DNA of 34,816 bases, taken from NCBI GenBank assembly GCA_025359845.1, contig JANYDT010000068.1, positions 1 to 34,816 on the forward strand. Direction: 5' to 3'. Below, piece by piece: positions 26,120 to 33,083 of the stretch. The position numbers and the translations under genes were made by a program. Below the pieces are notes generated by a model. That model ran no database searches and was not told the DNA's origin. It saw only the letters and a list, made by a program, of their open reading frames with translations. Numbering within the stretch: position 1 is the first letter of the stretch; each line of letters starts with the position of its first letter. Origin of the DNA: Acidimicrobiia bacterium (GTDB lineage Bacteria > Actinomycetota > Acidimicrobiia > Acidimicrobiales > JANYDT01).

Positions 26120-26871
26120 TCACGGCGCTCGTGGTCGAGTACGTGGCGGCCCTCGCCGATCGGGCGCTGGTGTTGTCGCACCGGCTCACCGAGTGCCTCA
26201 CTCACGCTCCCGAAATCGAGGAGGAGGTCGCGCTCGCCAACATCGCCCTCGACCTTCTCGGGCAAGCTCGGGTTCTGTATGCACGAGGGGGCGAGCTGGA
26301 AGGGATGGGCCGTACTGAGGACGATTTCGCTTACTGGCGGACCGATCAGGAGTTCCGCAGTCCGCTTCTGGTGGAGGAGCCGAACGGCGATTTCGCACAC
26401 GTGATGATGCGGCAATTTCTGCACGACGCGTGGGCCATCGAGTTGTGGACTTCGCTGCGTGGCTCCTGCGATGAAACTGTCGCGGGTGTGGCTGCGAAAG
26501 CGGTCAACGAGACGGCCTATCATCTGCGCCACAGCTCGGCGTGGGTGCGCCGCCTGGGCGATGGGACCGATGAGAGTCACGCCCGGCTGCAGACGGCGCT
26601 GGATGGGTTGTGGTGGCTCACCGGTGAGTTGTTCGAAGTCTTGGCGAGTGACCGCCAAGCGGTGGCCGCCGGTATCGGCATCAATCCGGAGTCGCTCCGC
26701 CAAGGATGGCTGAGCCGAGTCGGCTCGGTATTGAGCGAGGCCGGTCTGACGATTCCGACGGTCTCGTACATGGCGACCGGGGGCCGAAGCGGAAGCCACA
26801 GCGAGGCCCTCAGCCGTATGCTGGCGGAAATGCAATCGGTGGCCCGAGCGCATCCAGGAGCGGCGTGGTGA
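26116..26871 (+). CDS. paaC: Phenylacetyl-CoA epoxidase structural subunit PaaC
   Basis: The 251-residue product from GTG 26116 is a ferritin-like four-helix bundle: LADRALVLSHRLTECLTHAP, EIEEEVALANIALDLLGQAR, FAHVMMRQFLHDAWAIELW and NETAYHLRHSSAWVRRLGDG. PaaC pairs with PaaA to hold substrate and stabilise it, without a catalytic diiron centre. The longer open frame upstream is a shadow of paaA and paaB. Four-base overlaps on both sides. Confidence 0.95.
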   Translation: MITALVVEYVAALADRALVLSHRLTECLTHAPEIEEEVALANIALDLLGQARVLYARGGELEGMGRTEDDFAYWRTDQEFRSPLLVEEPNGDFAHVMMRQFLHDAWAIELWTSLRGSCDETVAGVAAKAVNETAYHLRHSSAWVRRLGDGTDESHARLQTALDGLWWLTGELFEVLASDRQAVAAGIGINPESLRQGWLSRVGSVLSEAGLTIPTVSYMATGGRSGSHSEALSRMLAEMQSVARAHPGAAW

Positions 26872-27389
26872 ATCTGCGCGAGCTGGTCGAGTCGGTGCCT
26901 GATCCGGAGTTGCCCTTCCTTACGATCGGCGACCTCGGCATGGTGCGCGCCGTTACGCGTCCGGCCGCGCCTCCGGCCACGCCATCGGTCGAGTCGGGTA
27001 GCTCGGCAGGGTCGCAGTCCGCCGTGCGGGTGGTACTGACGCCGACGTTCATCGGGTGTCCTGCGACCGAAGCGATTGCCGACGACGTGCGCCGCGCTCT
27101 GGCTGATGCCGGATATGGCGATGCCGAAGTGATCTTGGCGTTATCGCCGCCATGGTCGAGCGACTGGATCACGCCCGAAGGACGGGCGAAACTGGAAAGC
27201 GCAGGCATCGCCGCGCCGGCGTGCATTGCCGGCTCGTCGTTCGAAGTGGCCATCGCCGCGCCCGTCCGGTGCCCACAGTGCCAGTCGTTGCGCACACGGC
27301 GGCGTTCGGAGTTCGGATCGACGCCGTGCAAGATGGTCTACGTCTGTCTCGCGTGCGCCGAGCCGTTCGAGGCCGTGAAGCCGATCTGA
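26868..27389 (+). CDS. paaD: Phenylacetyl-CoA epoxidase maturation protein PaaD
   Basis: A 173-residue product from GTG 26868 (GTG 26865 is equally near). The N-terminal DUF59/MIP18-type domain contains VPDPELPFLTIGDLGMVRAV and TPTFIGCPATEAI with its conserved Cys. The C-terminal zinc-ribbon-like region has C135-x2-C138 and C154, C160, C163. Members of this family are linked to Fe-S or diiron centre maturation of the epoxidase. Residues about 31-52 are an Ala-, Pro- and Ser-rich insert between strands. Overlaps paaC by four bases and paaE by one. Confidence 0.94.
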   Translation: MNLRELVESVPDPELPFLTIGDLGMVRAVTRPAAPPATPSVESGSSAGSQSAVRVVLTPTFIGCPATEAIADDVRRALADAGYGDAEVILALSPPWSSDWITPEGRAKLESAGIAAPACIAGSSFEVAIAAPVRCPQCQSLRTRRRSEFGSTPCKMVYVCLACAEPFEAVKPI

Positions 27390-28423
27390 TGCATTTCGTC
27401 GATCTCACTGTGGCGGAGGTGCGCGAAGAGACCGCTGACGGCGTCGTGGTGCGCTTCGCCGAGCCGATCGCATTCGCCGCCGGTCAATACTTGACAGTGC
27501 GCCGATTCGTCGACGGAGAGGAGGTGCGGCGGTGCTACTCAATTTGCTCGCCGGTCGGGGGGCCGCTACAGATCGGCGTGAAACGGGTGCCGGGCGGCAA
27601 CGTCTCGACGTGGGCCACGACGGAGTTGCGGGCCGGCGACACTGTAGAAGTGGCAGGGCCGGACGGGAACTTCGGCGCCGGTGGCCACGCCGACGAGCGG
27701 ATCGTCGCGTTCGCGGCCGGGAGCGGCATCACGCCGGTGCTGTCGATCGTCGCCACCGCTTTGGCCAACGGATCGCAGGCCGTGCTCGTGTATGCCAACC
27801 GTAGGGTGACGTCGGCGATGTTCCTCGACGAACTCGACGATCTGAAGAGTCGGTACTTCGCGCAGCTCCGAATCTGGCCCGTCTTCTCGCATGATCACGC
27901 CGAACTCGAACTGCTGAACGGCCATATCGACGCGGCCGCACTCGTCGGGGCCGCCATGGTGTCGACCGACGCCGACGCCTACTACGTGTGCGGACCGGAG
28001 GGCCTCGCCGAATCGGTGAGACGGGACTTGCTGGCGCACGGCGTCGCGGGGGAACTGATCCGCACCGAGCGATTCACCCCCGGTCGGCGCGTCGGAGCGC
28101 GCCGCCCGGATGTCCTCCGCTCATCCACCCCAGACCCCGCCGCCGCGGTGGCCCAGTTGGGTGTGTACTTTCAAGGTCGCCTCACGACCATCGCGATGCA
28201 CGAGGGTGAGACAATCTTGGCGGCCGGTCTGAGGGAGCGACCCGATTTACCGTGGTCGTGCGCGGCGGGTGTGTGCGCGACGTGTAGGGCCCGGCTCGCC
28301 GAGGGGACCGTCGACATGGCGCAATGTCACGGTCTCGAGGACGAAGAGCGCCAACGAGGCTTCGTTCTGACCTGCCAGGCCGTGCCCACCTCGAGCGCCG
28401 TGATCGTCGACTACGACGCCTGA
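27389..28423 (+). CDS. paaE: Phenylacetyl-CoA epoxidase reductase subunit PaaE
   Basis: The 344-residue reductase delivers electrons from NADPH to the PaaA diiron centre. The ferredoxin-NADP reductase-like FAD domain has RCYS (48-51) and GNVSTWATTELRAGD. The nucleotide-binding domain has FAAGSGITPVLSIV and YYVCGPEGLAESV. The C-terminal plant-type 2Fe-2S domain has C291, C296, C299 and C329. All cofactor sites look intact. ATG 27389 uses the last base of the paaD stop. The open frame upstream is a shadow. Confidence 0.95.
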   Translation: MHFVDLTVAEVREETADGVVVRFAEPIAFAAGQYLTVRRFVDGEEVRRCYSICSPVGGPLQIGVKRVPGGNVSTWATTELRAGDTVEVAGPDGNFGAGGHADERIVAFAAGSGITPVLSIVATALANGSQAVLVYANRRVTSAMFLDELDDLKSRYFAQLRIWPVFSHDHAELELLNGHIDAAALVGAAMVSTDADAYYVCGPEGLAESVRRDLLAHGVAGELIRTERFTPGRRVGARRPDVLRSSTPDPAAAVAQLGVYFQGRLTTIAMHEGETILAAGLRERPDLPWSCAAGVCATCRARLAEGTVDMAQCHGLEDEERQRGFVLTCQAVPTSSAVIVDYDA

Positions 28424-28456
28424 GATTCTTACCGTTTGACCGGCTACGTTCGCGGT

Positions 28457-28876
28457 ATGGCCATCAAGCATGCGTGGGACCTCGTAGCCGAAGCCGAGTC
28501 CCGCATCGAGAATCTCGACGTCGACCAAGTCGTGGCCGAACTCGCGGCGGGCACCGCAGTGGTGCTCGACATCCGTGACATCCGGGAGTTGCTCGAACTC
28601 GGATCCATCCCCGGTTCGATCCATGCCCCCCGGGGAATGCTCGAATTTTGGGTCGACCCCGACACCGAGTATTACCGCGACCTCTTCGATCCGGCGAAGC
28701 GCTATATCTTGTTCTGCGCGGCCGGCGGCCGATCGGCGCTGTCGGCCGACACGATGCGCATGCAAGGTTATGAGAACGTGGCCCATCTGCGCGGCGGCTT
28801 CGGAGCGTGGAAGGCGGCCGGACAGCCGATCAGCGACGTCGCCTCGAAATCGAAATGGATGAAGCGGCCGTCCTGA
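28457..28876 (+). CDS. Rhodanese-like sulfurtransferase
   Basis: The 139-residue single-domain rhodanese from ATG 28457 contains VVLDIRDIRELLELGSIPGS, then HAPRGMLEFW and the active-site loop FCAAGGRSALSADTM with the catalytic cysteine at residue 87. Rhodaneses move sulfane sulfur to acceptors such as cyanide or thiols. It follows paaE by 33 bases and may be co-transcribed; any link to phenylacetate metabolism or Fe-S assembly is inference. It converges with the HipA gene nine bases away. Confidence 0.92.
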   Translation: MAIKHAWDLVAEAESRIENLDVDQVVAELAAGTAVVLDIRDIRELLELGSIPGSIHAPRGMLEFWVDPDTEYYRDLFDPAKRYILFCAAGGRSALSADTMRMQGYENVAHLRGGFGAWKAAGQPISDVASKSKWMKRPS

Positions 28877-28885
28877 GTTTGCGGG

Positions 28886-30187
28886 TCACTTAAGTCCTGT
28901 TCGAGGGTTCATGGCCGTAATATCGCGAGCTAACTCCGCCGCCGTCGCCGCAGGAAGTTGGGCCTGGGTGGCGAACTCGGAGAACGAGTCGATGGCGTCG
29001 AGCACCTCACGCAGTGTTGTCTTTGCTTTGGGTACCGCGTAGCGGTCGGCGACGACGAGCAGATCTCGCGTCGTGATGTCGGCGAAGCGACCGTTCACCG
29101 ACATCAGGTGCTGAAAGGTCCAGTCGCCTCGCGGGTTGTAAGCGTGGGTCACGTCGTACGCCGGCGCGAGGGCCCAGCGGCCACGTTCAGCAAGAAGGAA
29201 CCCAAAGTTCTTTGTATGGTCGTCGCAATTCGCCGCCGCGACGTTGAATACCATGCGGCGAAAAGCCTCGGTGCGCGCCGATGGCTCGAGCGCAAGGTCG
29301 TCAACGACGGCGAAGTACTGGCTGTAGTCGTGGGTGGCCCGTTGTCGAAAATCGAGATGGGCCATCGCGCACAGCGTTTGCACGTGCATTTTGCCCTGAT
29401 GGTCGCGGTCGAAGCGTCGAGTCATGAAATGGGCACGTCCACCTTCGATCAAAAGTCGAGAGTCCGAAATATTGATCCCGGCCGCTCGGGCCATCAGATA
29501 GTAGGCGTATTCGATGCGCCCATAATTCTGGGTAGTGCCCAGGTCTCGATCATTGCCGATCCCGTCGAGCTTGAGCAACCAATGCGCAAAACCGGGGTCG
29601 GCCGGCACCTGACCGGATCGGACTTCCTCCGTTGCTGCGTTGTAGGCGACCACGGCTTTGGCCCGAGCGCCGCCGGCCGAAGTTCCGACTTGGATGAGTT
29701 GCGCGAGCGCCGCGTTCGTTTCACGATCACCGTCGAAACTGCCCGCCAGAGCCCCTCGCGCGCTGGTGACGAGCGCCGCTACTTGCAACGCCGACGATAT
29801 CCGATGTCGGGGACCGCGAGGCGGGCGAAACTCGAGCGCTCCCATCCCCCGATTCGCCAGATAGGCAAGGCGATCCAAAGGAGTGATGTCGGAGCGGGCG
29901 ACGCCCTGGTTGGCGAGATAAGCGTCGATGAGGGCATTTCCGAAGTCGTCGGGGAGTGCATCGGCCAGCATGGCCGGAAGCCTGCGGTAGGTCAGTTCGG
30001 GCAGTGCCGGAAAGACGAATGGTCTGGCCGATGTCGGCATCGTGGTGGGCGCCAACTCGATGTTTCGGCTCCGCCAAGTTGGTTCGTACTCGAACGCGTA
30101 ATAGCCCGAGGCGGGATCGAGGGCAACGGCGCCGACGCGAAGCCCCCAGGCCCATACTTCGATTGCGTCGACGGCGACGTAGGCCAT
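28886..30187 (-). CDS. HipA-family serine/threonine kinase (toxin-like)
   Basis: The 433-residue product from ATG 30187 starts MAYVAVDAIEVWAWGLRVGA. It has a HipA N-terminal subdomain (YRRLPAMLADALPDDFGNAL) and the kinase core: GTSAGGARAKAVVAYN, HWLLKLDGI, AHFMTRRFDRD, the catalytic FNVAAANCDDHTKNFGFLL and metal-binding LAPAYDVTHAYN. All motifs expected for activity are present. The best-known HipA phosphorylates glutamyl-tRNA synthetase; the target here is unknown. The frame continues upstream to 30340, but that part overlaps the antitoxin-like gene in another frame and does not resemble HipA. It overlaps the upstream HipB-like gene by a few bases or abuts it, the usual toxin-antitoxin arrangement. 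Confidence 0.9.
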   Translation of the reverse strand: MAYVAVDAIEVWAWGLRVGAVALDPASGYYAFEYEPTWRSRNIELAPTTMPTSARPFVFPALPELTYRRLPAMLADALPDDFGNALIDAYLANQGVARSDITPLDRLAYLANRGMGALEFRPPRGPRHRISSALQVAALVTSARGALAGSFDGDRETNAALAQLIQVGTSAGGARAKAVVAYNAATEEVRSGQVPADPGFAHWLLKLDGIGNDRDLGTTQNYGRIEYAYYLMARAAGINISDSRLLIEGGRAHFMTRRFDRDHQGKMHVQTLCAMAHLDFRQRATHDYSQYFAVVDDLALEPSARTEAFRRMVFNVAAANCDDHTKNFGFLLAERGRWALAPAYDVTHAYNPRGDWTFQHLMSVNGRFADITTRDLLVVADRYAVPKAKTTLREVLDAIDSFSEFATQAQLPAATAAELARDITAMNPRTGLK

Positions 30188-30188
30188 T

Positions 30189-30521
30189 TCATGCGGGCCT
30201 TTCTCGAGGTTGATGGCGGCGGCGCGAGACCCGCGCCCGCACGGATCGATGCCGCGCGTCTCGGGCCATTTGGAGCGGACTGATCGACACGGTGGGAGCC
30301 AGGGTCGCGAGCCAATCCGTGCGATCAATGGCGCGAACAACCCGTATCAAGGTCTGCAACGAAGATCCGGCCCCCGTCTCGAGCGTCCGTACGGCACTCA
30401 CGCTGACATCAGCCTGCTCGGCAAGGGCGACCTGATCGAGTCCGGATTGAATTCTCGCCGTCCGGATTTGAGCGCCGAGTAGTTGCTGCCATTCCTCGAC
30501 GGTACGTTGCAGGTCTTTCAC
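30189..30521 (-). CDS. HipB-like XRE-family regulator (antitoxin)
   Basis: A 110-residue product from GTG 30521 (AAGGA seven bases upstream on the minus strand). Residues about 15-75 are an XRE/Cro helix-turn-helix: LGAQIRTARIQSGLDQVALA, then ADVSVSAVRTLETGAG and LQTLIRVVRAI. A short basic C-terminal tail rich in Arg follows. The frame is open to TTG 30563, but no better ribosome binding site is seen there. It directly precedes the HipA gene, so it probably both binds the promoter and restrains the kinase. Confidence 0.88.
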   Translation of the reverse strand: MKDLQRTVEEWQQLLGAQIRTARIQSGLDQVALAEQADVSVSAVRTLETGAGSSLQTLIRVVRAIDRTDWLATLAPTVSISPLQMARDARHRSVRARVSRRRHQPRERPA

Positions 30522-30571
30522 AACTACTTCCTTTCCAACGATTGAGACCACGCCCACGAACAATGAGTGGA

Positions 30572-30577
30572 ATTATA
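30572..30577 (-). promoter_or_regulatory. TATAAT -10 box of the hipBA promoter
   Basis: On the minus strand TATAAT occurs 51 bases before the antitoxin GTG, within the most A/T-rich stretch of the window. No strong -35 is visible at 16-18 bases, which fits a regulated promoter. An inverted repeat TAAAT-GTTGG-ATTTA lies 30 bases upstream (30608-30622) and could be an operator, but it is short. Confidence 0.45.
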
Positions 30578-30672
30578 GCTACACTGGCGGAGTCTTACGT
30601 CCCACCCTAAATGTTGGATTTACAAGGATTAAGCTCTCCGCCGCATCTAACGCCGCGAATTGCACCGATTAC

Positions 30673-31065
30673 TCAAGGCCGGGGGTTGCGACGCGAGTTG
30701 GGACGCGTCCCTGTCAATGGGTTCGCGCGTTCATCGGCTCCAGGACGACGCAGCAGGCGCGTCAATCGGTGAACGAACCGCTGGCGAGCGGTCGGGTTGG
30801 CCCATCCCCCCGACGCCACTGGACCGCCGGCGCCCTTGGCTCGGACACGGCGCAGCGTCCGTCGGATCCACCAAACTCCGACCGCTACGAACGCGGCCAT
30901 GGCGAGGCTGCCTCCGACAGCCGACGACGAAGATCGATGGTCTTGGCGTAGAATGGAGAAGTCGAGGAGCCCGAAGAGGACCGCTGGAATAGCGATTGCC
31001 CATGGCTCGGGGATGGCCCGTCGTGTCGGGGGCGGTCCGGGGTGGTGACCGCGTTCGGCCTTCAT
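30673..31065 (-). CDS. Small hypothetical membrane protein coupled to pyrE
   Basis: A 130-residue product with two hydrophobic segments (AIAIPAVLFGLLDFSIL, about residues 24-40, and LAMAAFVAVGVWWI, about residues 54-67) and a strongly basic Arg/Pro-rich C-terminus. Its ATG overlaps the pyrE stop by four bases (ATGA), the best evidence that it is real. No family was recognised. Without it, 30522-31061 would be an unusually long non-coding stretch for this compact genome. Confidence 0.6.
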   Translation of the reverse strand: MKAERGHHPGPPPTRRAIPEPWAIAIPAVLFGLLDFSILRQDHRSSSSAVGGSLAMAAFVAVGVWWIRRTLRRVRAKGAGGPVASGGWANPTARQRFVHRLTRLLRRPGADERANPLTGTRPNSRRNPRP

Positions 31066-31610
31066 GACGGGCCGGTCGCCGCCTGCAGATCGGTCATCGT
31101 GAAGAGCGCATCGAGGGCGAGTCCTTGCGCGGCGAGCTTGTCAGCCCCGCCGGCTTGGCGATCGATCACACAGATCACCGGGCCGATCAATGCCCCTTCG
31201 GCGCGCAATGGACCGGCGGAATCGAGGATGGCACCGCCGGACGTGACCACGTCTTCGACGATCAGCACCCGGCGCCCCGCGAGAGACCCTCCTTCGGCGA
31301 TGCGCATGGTGCCGTACGCCTTGGCCTGTTTGCGGACGAAAAACGCCGGAAGACCGGTGAGTTGTGACAACACCGTGGCGATCGGGACGCCTCCGAGCTC
31401 GAGACCGGCCAGTGCGTCGACTTCGGTCGGCATCTTGTCGGCCAGGGCCAAACAGATGTCGCGCAACAGGATCGGGTCGGTCTCGAATCGGTACTTATCG
31501 AAATATTCATTGCTCACGACGCCTGATCGCAAGGTGAAGGTGCCGGTCAGGTGAGCGGCGTCGAAAACCCGCTTCGCGAGGGTGAGCCGACCAGGGTCAA
31601 GCGGTTGCAC
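31062..31610 (-). CDS. pyrE: Orotate phosphoribosyltransferase
   Basis: A 182-residue type I phosphoribosyltransferase that converts orotate and PRPP to OMP in pyrimidine synthesis. Visible features are FTLRSGVVSNEYFDKYRFET at the N-terminus (orotate-specific), AGLELGGVPIA, FFVRKQAKAYG with the catalytic Lys region, and the PRPP-binding motif VLIVEDVVTSGG (115-126). GTG 31610 is the start. Normal length for the family. It diverges from the NifU-like gene by 72 bases. Confidence 0.93.
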   Translation of the reverse strand: MQPLDPGRLTLAKRVFDAAHLTGTFTLRSGVVSNEYFDKYRFETDPILLRDICLALADKMPTEVDALAGLELGGVPIATVLSQLTGLPAFFVRKQAKAYGTMRIAEGGSLAGRRVLIVEDVVTSGGAILDSAGPLRAEGALIGPVICVIDRQAGGADKLAAQGLALDALFTMTDLQAATGPS

Positions 31611-31682
31611 AGGCCAAGGTTACCTCGGGGATGTTCTCACACGCCGTTCGGGCAAACTCCCACGATGGGGCACAATGGAGCT

Positions 31683-32021
31683 ATGTCCATTGCTGTCGCA
31701 GAGCTGTCGCCCGAGGCCCGCGAAGAGCGCTTGAAGGCGCTTCTGTCGGTCATCGATCTGATGCGCCCCGTCGTCCAACAAGATGGTGGTGATCTCGCGC
31801 TGGTGTCGGCCGATGTCGAGACGGGTGTCGTCGAGGTTCAGCTGCAGGGCTCGTGCAGCAGTTGCGCCGTGTCGTCGCAGACTCTTCAAGCCGGCGTGAA
31901 CCGCATCTTGAAGGATCGGCTGCCATGGGTCACCGAGGTGGTCGGAGGAGTGGCCGAGATGGATCAGGGCGAAAGCCAGGCCATGGGTCGAGGCGGCTAC
32001 GTGCCCCGTCACGATTACTGA
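31683..32021 (+). CDS. NifU C-terminal domain (Nfu-type) Fe-S scaffold protein
   Basis: A 112-residue product from ATG 31683. It contains LLSVIDLMRPVVQQDGGDLA and VVEVQLQGSCSSCAVSSQTL, with the C58-x2-C61 pair that binds a transferable 4Fe-4S cluster between monomers. This is the stand-alone Nfu/NfuA-type carrier domain. GGAG sits immediately upstream; ATG 31665 in the same frame would add six residues. It could serve nearby Fe-S proteins such as PaaE, but that is inference. Confidence 0.92.
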   Translation: MSIAVAELSPEAREERLKALLSVIDLMRPVVQQDGGDLALVSADVETGVVEVQLQGSCSSCAVSSQTLQAGVNRILKDRLPWVTEVVGGVAEMDQGESQAMGRGGYVPRHDY

Positions 32022-32082
32022 ACAGCACGACTTTTCAGTTCGGAATAGGTTCGCGCCGACCGGCGGCGCATATGGTCGCGTC

Positions 32083-32871
32083 ATGCGCATCGGCTCGCTC
32101 GACATCTTGTCCATCCACGACGGCACCGCGAAGATTCCCGCGACCGAGGCGCTTCGCTTCGTCGGTCCGAGCGATGATCCGTGGGCTCCGCACAAGCAGT
32201 TCCTCACCGAGGCCGGCGAGCTCGAATTGGCCATGGGCGGGTTCTTGGTGCGCACCGGAGACCGTGTGGTACTCATCGACACCGGTGTCGGCTCGATCAA
32301 TCGTCCACCATTTGTGGGAGGGGCTTTCCTCGATTCGCTGCGCGCCGTGGGCGTGACCCCCGAAGACATCACCGATGTGTGTTTCACCCACCTACATTTC
32401 GACCACGTGGGCTGGGCCACCCAGAAGGGACAGATCGTGTTCGCCAACGCCACCTATCGGTGTCATCGAGCCGACTGGGCTCACTTCGTCGATGGTGAAG
32501 ACCCCGGCTCGGCGCGCAAGTTGGCGCCGATCGCCGATCGGATGGAGTTCTGGGAAAACGACGGAGTCTTGTTCCCTGGCGTTTCTGTGACGGGCGCGCC
32601 AGGGCACACGCCGGGGTCGACCATCGTGGTCATCAGTGACGGCGGTGAGCAGGCCATGCTGCTCGGCGACGTCGTGCATTGCCCCATCGAGTTGGTCGAG
32701 GACGACTGGGAGGCGATCTTCGATGTCGACCCGGCGTTGGCGCGTCGTACGCGCGAGGCGTTGGCCCGCGAACTCGAAGGCAAGGCCATCCCGGTTGCCG
32801 CGGCCCACTTCCCGGGTCTGCGGTTCGGGCGGCTGTTGCCAGGCGAGGCCCGCCGCTCCTGGGTGTACTGA
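32083..32871 (+). CDS. Metallo-beta-lactamase-fold hydrolase
   Basis: A 262-residue MBL-fold enzyme with a complete dinuclear metal site: H103-x-H105-x-D107-H108 (THLHFDHVG), H175 (GHTPGST), D196 (LLGDVVH) and H242 (AAAHFPG). FLVRTGDRVVLIDTGVG precedes the site. This layout fits the lactonase-like branch (N-acyl homoserine lactonase or related), but the substrate cannot be read from sequence. ATG 32083 starts 61 bases after the NifU-like gene; no clear Shine-Dalgarno sequence. Confidence 0.9.
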   Translation: MRIGSLDILSIHDGTAKIPATEALRFVGPSDDPWAPHKQFLTEAGELELAMGGFLVRTGDRVVLIDTGVGSINRPPFVGGAFLDSLRAVGVTPEDITDVCFTHLHFDHVGWATQKGQIVFANATYRCHRADWAHFVDGEDPGSARKLAPIADRMEFWENDGVLFPGVSVTGAPGHTPGSTIVVISDGGEQAMLLGDVVHCPIELVEDDWEAIFDVDPALARRTREALARELEGKAIPVAAAHFPGLRFGRLLPGEARRSWVY

Positions 32872-33083
32872 CCGTGAACGTCGATCCCATGGCGGGTCGG
32901 CTTACGAGCGCAGATCAACCCGGTGGCGAACTCTCGCGCAGGTAGGTGCTTCACGCCAGCAATTTGATCGAGTCCGATGCGAATGCCTTCGCCCGCGTTC
33001 GGCGGCGGGGTGCGGCTGATCAGGGCCAGTTCGCAGGTCTCTATCTTACGAAGGTCGACCTTACGCAGCGCGGAAGGACTTCG
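32872..33083. other. Intergenic region between convergent genes
   Basis: A 212-base gap between the MBL-fold gene and the AtuA-family gene. It holds no convincing reading frame, no T-run terminator and no tRNA. A 12-base perfect palindrome at 33051-33062 is within chance expectation. Confidence 0.6.

Noticed and set aside
28958..30283. A 441-codon open frame on the plus strand.
   Set aside because: It lies antisense to the HipA-family gene, whose motifs are clear on the minus strand.
33051..33062. A 12-base perfect palindrome AAGGTCGACCTT.
   Set aside because: About eight such palindromes are expected by chance in a sequence of this length, and it has no loop to act as a terminator.
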